Positions 58,042 through 64,000 of a DNA stretch of 64,000 bases are shown piece by piece. Under the pieces are notes generated by a model. It was not told the origin of the DNA. It saw only the letters and a list, made by a program, of their open reading frames with translations, and did no database searches. This stretch comes from Nocardioides exalbidus. GTDB taxonomy: Bacteria > Actinomycetota > Actinomycetes > Propionibacteriales > Nocardioidaceae. The stretch covers positions 3,472,001 through 3,536,000 of the forward strand of contig NZ_FNRT01000002.1 in NCBI RefSeq assembly GCF_900105585.1. The letters run 5' to 3'. Positions within the stretch are counted from its first letter, which is position 1. Every line of letters begins with the position of its first letter. A program made the position numbers and the translations under genes.

Positions 58042-59285
58042 GGCGTGGGCTGCGCCTGCGGTGCGGGTTCGTCAGGCATACGGATGCTCGCGATGGTGAG
58101 GACGACGAGCAGCACCACGTCGACGACGACGACCGACGTGACCAGGCCCGCCACGGACGTGGCCTGCAGGCCGACGACCACGACCACCGCGAGCGCGACC
58201 CACAGCAGCACGACCGCCCGGCGCGACTGCCGTGCGAGGACGGCGTACACCTGGAGCTGGAGCATCGCGAGGACCGTGCCGAGCAGCGCGAAGAGCCACA
58301 GCAGGTCCTCGACCTCGCCGAACTCCGCGCCGCCGACGAAGATCATCGCGATCCCGGAGAGGACCTTCGCGGCGATGGTCGCGACGCAGCCGATCGCGGC
58401 CACGGCCCCGAGGCTCGTCACCAGCGCGCGGGTGCGGTTGGCCGGCGTGGCCATGTCGGGGAAGGCGACGACCACGACGAACTGGGGGAGGAACAGCATC
58501 ACCTTGGCCATGATGAGGCCCGCGGCGTAGAGGCCGGCGTCGTGCCCGTCGAGGACCTGGCGGGCGAGGATGATGTCGACGCTCGACAGCGCGAAGTAGG
58601 CGAAGAGGGCCTGGGTGTTGCCGGCGCTCTCGGCGAGCATCGAGCGTGCGGTGTGGTGGGCCGCCGCGACGTCGGGGGTACGACGATGGCGCAGCACCCA
58701 CCACCCGACGAGCAGCGGGAAGAGGAAGCCGAGGCCGACACCGATGACGGCGCTGGTCGAGTCGGGCCGCCAGAGGATCATCACGGTGCCGACGAGCAGC
58801 CGTGGCACACCGCTGGCGAGGTAGAACAGGGACAGCGCACCCCAGCGCCGCTCGCCCTGCAGGATGCCGGCCTGGCCGCCGGCGAGGGTCAGCGGCACGC
58901 AGGCGAGGGCGACGACCGTGGCCGTCACCAGGCTGTCGAGGTTGAGCAGCGCGTCGATCACCGGGATGAGCAGGCACATCAGGAGCCCGACGGCCAGCGA
59001 CACCTTCAGCGACAGGGACAGGATCGCCCGCTCGATGGTGGCGACGTGCTCGCGGTCGACGGCGATGCGGCGGGCGGCGGTGGTCTGCAGGCCGAGTGCG
59101 ACGGTCTGGACGACGATCAGCAGGCTGAGGCAGGCCGCGAACGCGCCGTACTGGCTGGGACCGATGATCCGGGCGGCCAGGATCGTGAAGCCGTAGGTCG
59201 CGACGTTCATGATGCTCGTCGCCACCGCGACGGAGCTGCCCTCGAAGGTGCGCCTGCCGCTGCGCACGCTGCTCGGCTCCGTCAC
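58038..59285 (-). CDS. Polysaccharide flippase-like membrane protein 2
   Basis: 415 residues from GTG 59285, which fits a -10 hexamer 7 nt upstream. The same 12-TM layout and matching blocks ('IMNVATYGFTILAARIIG', 'QTTAARRI', 'AGILQGERRW') show that it is a tandem duplicate, diverged to moderate identity. Two tandem flippase-like genes may export different repeat units or form a heteromer (inference). Confidence 0.82.
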   Translation of the reverse strand: MTEPSSVRSGRRTFEGSSVAVATSIMNVATYGFTILAARIIGPSQYGAFAACLSLLIVVQTVALGLQTTAARRIAVDREHVATIERAILSLSLKVSLAVGLLMCLLIPVIDALLNLDSLVTATVVALACVPLTLAGGQAGILQGERRWGALSLFYLASGVPRLLVGTVMILWRPDSTSAVIGVGLGFLFPLLVGWWVLRHRRTPDVAAAHHTARSMLAESAGNTQALFAYFALSSVDIILARQVLDGHDAGLYAAGLIMAKVMLFLPQFVVVVAFPDMATPANRTRALVTSLGAVAAIGCVATIAAKVLSGIAMIFVGGAEFGEVEDLLWLFALLGTVLAMLQLQVYAVLARQSRRAVVLLWVALAVVVVVGLQATSVAGLVTSVVVVDVVLLVVLTIASIRMPDEPAPQAQPTP

Positions 59286-59292
59286 CTGCGTG

Positions 59293-59298
59293 ATCCTA
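59293..59298 (-). promoter_or_regulatory. Leaderless -10 for the flippase pair
   Basis: Minus-strand TAGGAT, 7 nt before GTG 59285. Confidence 0.6.
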
Positions 59299-59331
59299 GG
59301 TTCCCCGACGCGGCGGCTCCCGGACGGGGCA

Positions 59332-60039
59332 TCAATAGGGGTCGGCCGTGTCGTCGTGGCGCAGCAGCCGGGCGACCGGCCGGAGGCGGAGCCGGAGCAG
59401 CACCTTCACGACGAGGTTGCGCGCGAACCACGGCATCTCGCGGAGCACCCGCAGCCGTTGGGCGACCGAGGGCCTGCCCACCTCGAACCGGGCGAGCGAA
59501 CCCGTGCGACCGACGTAGGTGTGCCGGCGGGTGGTCACGGCGTCGCGCAGGACGGCGAGCGTGACGCCGAGCGAGGAGAAGGCGTCGTGGACGAAGAAGG
59601 TGTCGCCCTCGGTGAGGAAGTCGCTCCACCGCATGTCGTCCAGGCACGACCACATGTCGTGCTTGGCGTCGACGTAGACCAGGCGTACCGGGGCGTTCCA
59701 GCCCTCGCGGACCGCCCGGCTGGTCGCGACCCGGAGGTCCACCCGGTCGGCGACCCCGGCCTGCGCGAGGTGGGAGCGGAGCCGCTGCTCGGTGTCGGGC
59801 CGGCCGTAGCGCCAGTCGTCCGGGAACGGGTCGATCGCGGTGACCGCGGCGCCCGAGGCGGCGAGCACGATCGTCGACCGGCCGAGGTGGCTGCCGATCT
59901 CGACGACCGTCGCCGGTGCGACCTGGCGGGAGGCGTCGTACAGCGCCCGGGCCTGCGCCTCGGTGAGCCACCCGCCGACGGTGCCGGCCACCCGCCACGC
60001 GTCGTCGAAGTCGAGGTGCGGTACGTCCGGCTCTGGCAC
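59332..60039 (-). CDS. Class I SAM-dependent methyltransferase (Methyltransf_24 type)
   Basis: 235 residues from GTG 60039, which has a -10 hexamer 7 nt upstream; an ATG at 60051 would lie within that hexamer. Motif I is 'TVVEIGSHLGRSTIVLA', followed by 'VTAIDPFPDDWRY' and 'LVYVDAKHDMWSCLDDM', as in methyltransferases of surface-glycan and natural-product clusters. The acceptor is probably a sugar of the polysaccharide made here (inference). Confidence 0.8.
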   Translation of the reverse strand: MPEPDVPHLDFDDAWRVAGTVGGWLTEAQARALYDASRQVAPATVVEIGSHLGRSTIVLAASGAAVTAIDPFPDDWRYGRPDTEQRLRSHLAQAGVADRVDLRVATSRAVREGWNAPVRLVYVDAKHDMWSCLDDMRWSDFLTEGDTFFVHDAFSSLGVTLAVLRDAVTTRRHTYVGRTGSLARFEVGRPSVAQRLRVLREMPWFARNLVVKVLLRLRLRPVARLLRHDDTADPY

Positions 60040-60046
60040 GCGGCAC

Positions 60047-60056
60047 AGCATAGGCT
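60047..60056. promoter_or_regulatory. Overlapping back-to-back -10 hexamers
   Basis: Minus-strand TATGCT (60052-60047; 7 nt to GTG 60039) and plus-strand TAGGCT (60051-60056; 6 nt to GTG 60063) share two base pairs. Both start codons lie within 27 bp. Confidence 0.55.
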
Positions 60057-60062
60057 GGCGCG

Positions 60063-61814
60063 GTGGTGCCGACGCCGATCCCGCAGCGTCGACGGGACTG
60101 GCAGGACTGGCTGGTCCTGCTGTGGTCACCCGCGCTCGCCGTCGTGCTGGTGGCGCCGCTGCTCGTCCGCCCCGGCCACCCCCTGGCCCGGGACCTCGTC
60201 TTCGTCCCGCGCCAGCCGTTCAACGACGCGACGTGGGGTCTCGGCGAGGTCGCCCCGCGGGCGGTGCCGCTCGACTCGGTCGTCGCGGCCCTGACCCATG
60301 TCGTCGACGGGGGAGTGCTGGCCCGGGTCGTGCTGCCGCTCCTGCTGGCGGTGCTCGGGTGGGGCGTCGCCCGCCTGCTCGCCCCGCTGGGACGGGTCGC
60401 GCAGGTGACCGGGTCGGGCTTCGCGGTCTGGAACGCGTTCGTCGTCGAGCGGCTCGCGCTGGGGCAGTGGGCCCTGCTGCTCGCCTGCACCGCCCTGCCC
60501 TGGCTGGTCTCAGCCGCGACGCGCTGGCGACGCGACGGGCGCCCCGTCGACCTGGCGGCGGCGATCGCGTGGTCGGCACTCGCCTCGCTCACGCCCACCG
60601 GCGGGCTCCTCGCAGTCTTCGCGCTGGTCGTCGCCACCGCTCCACGCCTGCGCCGGACCGTCCCCGCGCTCGTGGTAGGCCTCGCCCTGCAGGCGCCCTG
60701 GGTGGCGGCCGCGCTCACCGGGCCGGGTGGCACGGTCTCCGACGCCTCCGGAGTCGCGGTCTTCGCGCCGGACACGAACGCGCCGTTCGGACCGCTCGTC
60801 GCGATGCTCGGGCTCGGAGGGATCTGGGACGGCTACTCCGAGCCGGTGTCGCGCACGACGTGGCTGGCCCTGGTCGCCGCGGCGATCGTCGTGGCCGCGC
60901 TGGTGGCAGGGCTCCCCGCGCTCCGCCGGCTGTGGGGGAACGGCGACACCGCGCGCTGGGTCGTCCTCGCCGGGCTGCCGGGCGCGGTCGCCTTCGCCGC
61001 CGCGACCGGCTGGGGGCAGGAGCTCCTCGTCGACCTGGTCGACACGATCCCCGGCGCCGGGCTGCTCCGCGACACGCAGAAGCTCCTCGCCCCTGCCGCG
61101 GTGCTGGTGTCGGTCGCCTTCGGCGCGGCCGCCGCCCGCCTGTGGCGGGTCCTGCCCGTGGGCGACGTACGCCCCGTCGCGGCCCTCGTGCTCGCGGCGC
61201 TCCCGGTGGTGGTGCTGCCGGACGCCACCCTGCAGACGTGGCCGACCGTGTCACCCGTGCGGTTCCCCGTGGACCTCACCCGCGTGGCCGACCGGCTCGC
61301 GGGCGAGCCGGGCGTCGTGGTGACGCTCCCGTGGCGCGCCTACCGCGTCTACGACTGGACCCGTCCCGGCCAGACGGCGTCGGACCCGGCGGTCCGGATG
61401 TTCGACGCGGACGTCGTCACCAGCGACTCGCTGCAGGTCGGGCAGGTGCTGGTGCCGGGGGAGAGCACCCTGGCCGCCGAGGTCGGGGCGGCCCTCGAGG
61501 AGGGTCCGCCGGCCGAGGTGCTGCCGGCGCTGGGCGTCGCCTGGGTGGTGGTCTACCCCGACGACCGGGAGGCCAACCAGCTCGACCTGTCCGGGCTCGA
61601 GCCCGTCGTCGAGGGGGAGTACGCCGCCCTCTACCGGGTGCCGGGGACGGCGGTCCCGCCACGGTCCGGTCCGGGCCCACGCGAGCTCGCGGTGTGGGGC
61701 GCGCACCTGCTCGCGCTGCTGGTCACCGCCGGGGCCGTCGGCATCAGGGCCGCCGCGGCCGGGAAATCTCCGGGATCCGGGGACCGCCGGAACGAGACGA
61801 GCGCCACTCGCTGA
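60063..61814 (+). CDS. Large polytopic membrane protein of a polysaccharide locus
   Basis: 583 residues from GTG 60063. About 10-12 TM segments up to residue 400, an extracytoplasmic-type globular region ('PGVVVTLPWRAYRVYDWTRP', about 415-560) and a last TM helix. The layout resembles GT-C type membrane glycosyltransferases, but no definite motif was recognised. In context it may transfer sugars from lipid-linked donors outside the membrane (inference). Confidence 0.6.
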   Translation: MVPTPIPQRRRDWQDWLVLLWSPALAVVLVAPLLVRPGHPLARDLVFVPRQPFNDATWGLGEVAPRAVPLDSVVAALTHVVDGGVLARVVLPLLLAVLGWGVARLLAPLGRVAQVTGSGFAVWNAFVVERLALGQWALLLACTALPWLVSAATRWRRDGRPVDLAAAIAWSALASLTPTGGLLAVFALVVATAPRLRRTVPALVVGLALQAPWVAAALTGPGGTVSDASGVAVFAPDTNAPFGPLVAMLGLGGIWDGYSEPVSRTTWLALVAAAIVVAALVAGLPALRRLWGNGDTARWVVLAGLPGAVAFAAATGWGQELLVDLVDTIPGAGLLRDTQKLLAPAAVLVSVAFGAAAARLWRVLPVGDVRPVAALVLAALPVVVLPDATLQTWPTVSPVRFPVDLTRVADRLAGEPGVVVTLPWRAYRVYDWTRPGQTASDPAVRMFDADVVTSDSLQVGQVLVPGESTLAAEVGAALEEGPPAEVLPALGVAWVVVYPDDREANQLDLSGLEPVVEGEYAALYRVPGTAVPPRSGPGPRELAVWGAHLLALLVTAGAVGIRAAAAGKSPGSGDRRNETSATR

Positions 61815-61816
61815 TG

Positions 61817-61822
61817 TAACCT
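61817..61822 (+). promoter_or_regulatory. Candidate -10 for the DUF2613-like gene
   Basis: TAACCT 39 bp before GTG 61856, with GAGGGAGA between as RBS. Confidence 0.4.
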
Positions 61823-61855
61823 AACGACCGGTAACTTCGTCAGAGGGAGACACAC

Positions 61856-62029
61856 GTGAGTGACACCGGCACCGGTTCGACCATCGGCAGCGTGCTGACC
61901 TCGGTCGTGCTCCCCGTCGTGGTGGGCGGCATCCTCGGGGGCAGCGCCCTCGGTGGACTGGTCTACAGCCAGACCCAGGGCCCCGACACCAACCCGGCCA
62001 GCCAGGAGATCCTCGTCTACGGCGACTGA
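61856..62029 (+). CDS. Small single-TM protein, DUF2613-like
   Basis: 57 residues from GTG 61856 with AGGGAGA 6-12 nt upstream. One Gly-rich TM helix ('VVLPVVVGGILGGSALGG', about 18-36) and a polar tail ending in VYGD. Size and layout match the actinobacterial DUF2613 family of small membrane proteins found beside arabinan or glycan-synthesis membrane genes. Function unknown. It overlaps the convergent GT4 gene by 13 bp. Confidence 0.75.
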   Translation: MSDTGTGSTIGSVLTSVVLPVVVGGILGGSALGGLVYSQTQGPDTNPASQEILVYGD

Positions 62030-63120
62030 TCGCCGACCGATCGGATCACCGATTCGGCCCGGACCGCGCATGCTTCCCAGGTGAGCGTCCGGGCCTTGTC
62101 ATGTGCGGCTGCGGCGAGCCGGTCCCGGGTGCCGTGGTCGGTGAGGAGCCGGCGTACGGCCCCCACGAGACCGTCGAGGTCGTCGACCAGCACGCCGGTC
62201 TCGCCGTCGGTGATCGACTCGGTCACCCCGCCCGCGCTCGCGTAGGCCACGCTCGGGGTGCCCTGCGCCGCCGACTCGGTGACGGCCAGGCACCAGCCCT
62301 CCTTCACCGACGGCATTACCATCAGCCACGCCGCGGCGACCAGCTCGTCACGGCGCTGCGCGCTCACGTGGCCGTGGAACGTGACCCGGTCCGCGACGCC
62401 GGCCCCTGACGCAGCCGCCACGAGCTCCTCGCGCCACCAGCCGTCACCGACGACGTCGAGGTGGAGGTCGGGCAGCTCGGTGGCCAGTCGTCGCACGACC
62501 TCGAAGGCGTGCTCGATCTGCTTGTGCGGGACCAGTCGAGACAGCACGACGAGCCGAGGTGTCGGGGACGTCGCGGCGATCGGGTCGTCGGGCACATGGT
62601 CGAGCCCGTTGCGCACGACCGTGATCGTCGCGGGGTCGATGCCGATCCGGGCCAGGTCGCGGGCGGACGCGTCCGACACCGTGAGGAACGGGCGTCGACG
62701 GTAGAGCAGCGGGACGACGCGGCTCTCGACGAACCAGCCGACGCGACCTCCCGGGCCCGGGTAGATGATCCGCCACTGCTCGGCGTGCACGTGGTGCACG
62801 AGCGCCACCACGCCACGGCGGCGGACGAGCGGAGAGGCGAAGGGGAGCCCGTTGACCACGTCGACGACGACGTCGACGTCGCGGCGGTGGCGCACCAGCC
62901 AGGCCAGCCCCCACAGGTAGACCGTCAGTCGACCGCCCACCCGCCGCAGCCGTACGCCGTCGAGGTCCTCGCGCGCCGCCGACCCGGGGTGCCGCGCGCA
63001 GAGCAGCGTCACCTCGTGGCCGCGTCGGGCCAGCTCGCGCCCGACCGACTCGACGAACACCTCCGAGCCCCCGCCGTCGGGGTGGGTGGTGTCCCGCCAG
63101 GACAGGAAAGCGATGCGCAT
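62017..63120 (-). CDS. Glycosyltransferase family 4 protein
   Basis: 367 residues from ATG 63120. The GT-B N-domain begins 'RIAFLSWRDTTHPDGGGSEV' and the donor site in the C-domain includes 'LVVLSRLVPHKQIEHAF', 'VMPSVKEGWCLAVTESAAQG' (EGWCLAVTE acidic motif) and 'GTPSVAYASAGGVTES'. It uses a nucleotide sugar to extend a lipid-linked glycan in the cytoplasm. It starts at the stop codon of the partial gene at 63121 and may be co-transcribed with it. Confidence 0.87.
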   Translation of the reverse strand: MRIAFLSWRDTTHPDGGGSEVFVESVGRELARRGHEVTLLCARHPGSAAREDLDGVRLRRVGGRLTVYLWGLAWLVRHRRDVDVVVDVVNGLPFASPLVRRRGVVALVHHVHAEQWRIIYPGPGGRVGWFVESRVVPLLYRRRPFLTVSDASARDLARIGIDPATITVVRNGLDHVPDDPIAATSPTPRLVVLSRLVPHKQIEHAFEVVRRLATELPDLHLDVVGDGWWREELVAAASGAGVADRVTFHGHVSAQRRDELVAAAWLMVMPSVKEGWCLAVTESAAQGTPSVAYASAGGVTESITDGETGVLVDDLDGLVGAVRRLLTDHGTRDRLAAAAHDKARTLTWEACAVRAESVIRSVGDQSP

Positions 63121-64000
63121 CTAGGAGGAGGTGTCCAAGCCCGCGCTCCGGGCGATGCTGCGGCACAACGGGAGTGCCAGCCCCTGCTGGCCGGTGGCCA
63201 CAATGCCGAAGTCTGTGGTCATCGAAGCGCCGGTGAAGGCAGGCACGGGTGTCTCCGGTTGCGCGATGCCGTCGCCGTCCAGGCTGAACGCGCGGACATA
63301 TCCCACGAAACCTCCCGGCTCGGACGACACCTCGCCATAGCCGAACTCCCCCTTCACGCCCACTCCGACGTCGAGGTGCTGGCCAGGAGCCATCTCCACG
63401 TAGGGCCCCGCGTAGGGCTCACCCTTGTCGACGATCACGACTCGTGCGAAGCCGTCGTCGGTGGTCTCGAGACGTATGGAACGATCGGTTCCGACGTCGA
63501 CCAGATTGACGGTGCCTTCGCTGAACTTAGGCGAGAACGACACATCGATGACGAGAGCTCGGTGTTCGACCGGTCTCCACTCGCGATCGAAGTCGCCGGA
63601 GTTCACGTAGAGCGACTCGCAGTCCCCGACGATGAGGAGCGAGTCCGTGGCGCCGTTGTCTGGGAGGTTCGATGCGTAGATGACGGCAGGTCGTTCGGCT
63701 GCAGGTGTCAATCGTCTCTGCAGCTCCAAGTAGGAGTTGAGAGAGGAGCCGCCCGCAGTCATCGCAGCCGTCGCGTAGCCCGTCAGCATGTTGGCGGCAA
63801 TCGCAAACGCGGCCAGGGCCACACCCATGGCAAGGACGCCGCGGCGGAGCACCTTCGAGCGCCGGTCCAGCCAGCCCACGGTTGTGGGAACTCCGATAGC
63901 AGCACCCAGCACAAGCGCAGGGACGAACTCGCACGTGTACCGGTATGCGAGGTAGCCGTAGGCCATGACTCCGGCGGTGACGAGTATCGAAGCCGCGAAC
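63121..64000 (-). CDS. Membrane protein with extracytoplasmic C-terminal domain (partial)
   Basis: The frame stays open past the window end, so the N-terminal part is missing. Two TM segments are visible ('FVPALVLGAAIGVPTTVG' and 'VLAMGVALAAFAIAANML'), followed by about 200 residues of beta-rich, probably extracytoplasmic sequence ('VYARAFSL'-like strands, 'VVIVDKGEPYAGPYVEM'). The 'YLAYRYTCEFVPAL' block is typical of large polytopic envelope proteins of unknown function. Base composition is visibly less GC-rich than the rest of the window, suggesting a different origin. Confidence 0.6.
   Translation of the reverse strand, partial: FAASILVTAGVMAYGYLAYRYTCEFVPALVLGAAIGVPTTVGWLDRRSKVLRRGVLAMGVALAAFAIAANMLTGYATAAMTAGGSSLNSYLELQRRLTPAAERPAVIYASNLPDNGATDSLLIVGDCESLYVNSGDFDREWRPVEHRALVIDVSFSPKFSEGTVNLVDVGTDRSIRLETTDDGFARVVIVDKGEPYAGPYVEMAPGQHLDVGVGVKGEFGYGEVSSEPGGFVGYVRAFSLDGDGIAQPETPVPAFTGASMTTDFGIVATGQQGLALPLCRSIARSAGLDTSS

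Overview
The window is very GC-rich, gene-dense DNA from an actinobacterium, most likely Nocardioides or a close relative in Nocardioidaceae. This is inferred from GC bias in every reading frame, the actinobacterial gene sets (PdtaR-type ANTAR regulator, GlgM-type glycogen synthase beside glgC, HGxxPAAW protein in the trp cluster, long SHMT, PolA without proofreading residues) and frequent GTG starts. No phage, IS element, CRISPR array or rRNA was seen. There are four tRNA genes.

Layout. 1-1481: end of a PPK2 polyphosphate kinase, a HipA-like kinase and a DUF3037 protein, all overlapping. 1507-4716: SARP/AAA regulator. 4653-8677: a hydrolase-glycosyltransferase fusion gene (frameshifted), a methyltransferase and an AlkD-like repair gene (frameshifted). 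8678-12286: sulfur assimilation on the minus strand (short Cys-containing leader ORF, sulfite reductase, zinc-ribbon protein, APS reductase, sirohydrochlorin chelatase). 12488-17742: glyA, a CitA/CitB-type two-component system and a DctA transporter. 17885-24565: glycogen genes glgA/glgC and pgm, flanking an ECF sigma factor with three YCII/DGPF proteins. 24612-28829: small protein, AidB-like dehydrogenase, YihY/BrkB membrane protein, K+ channel. 28860-31250: GT61 glycosyltransferase and two sulfotransferases. 31482-31757: tRNA-Gly, -Cys and -Val.

31907-38400 holds an aminodeoxychorismate lyase-like gene, hisI, the trp membrane protein, HGxxPAAW, trpC, trpB, trpA, a SCO lipoprotein and lgt, mostly with 4-8 bp stop/start overlaps. 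trpE is absent from the slot after hisI where related genomes usually carry it. 38543-46115: gltBD and pyk. 46119-47689: a free-standing HTH/LAGLIDADG protein directly downstream of tRNA-Leu, then pdtaR. 47942-52941: a complete Liv-type branched-chain amino acid ABC transporter. 52982-56811: a leaderless upstream ORF coupled to a GNAT gene, a thioesterase and polA. 56770-64000: a cell-surface polysaccharide region (two paralogous flippases, methyltransferase, large membrane protein, DUF2613 peptide, GT4, partial membrane protein) that continues past the window and becomes less GC-rich at its edge.

Two patterns recur. First, a TAGNNT-like -10 hexamer sits 5-7 nt before at least 19 start codons, which predicts many leaderless mRNAs, including five compact divergent pairs. 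Second, short tandem repeats or hairpins sit exactly at gene ends. The most interesting single items are the Cys-containing leader ORF before sulfite reductase, the HTH/LAGLIDADG gene at tRNA-Leu, the leaderless uORF before the GNAT gene, the hydrolase-glycosyltransferase fusion with a cysteine at its nucleophile elbow, and two single-base frameshifts. All functional calls are from reading sequence only; no database search was run.
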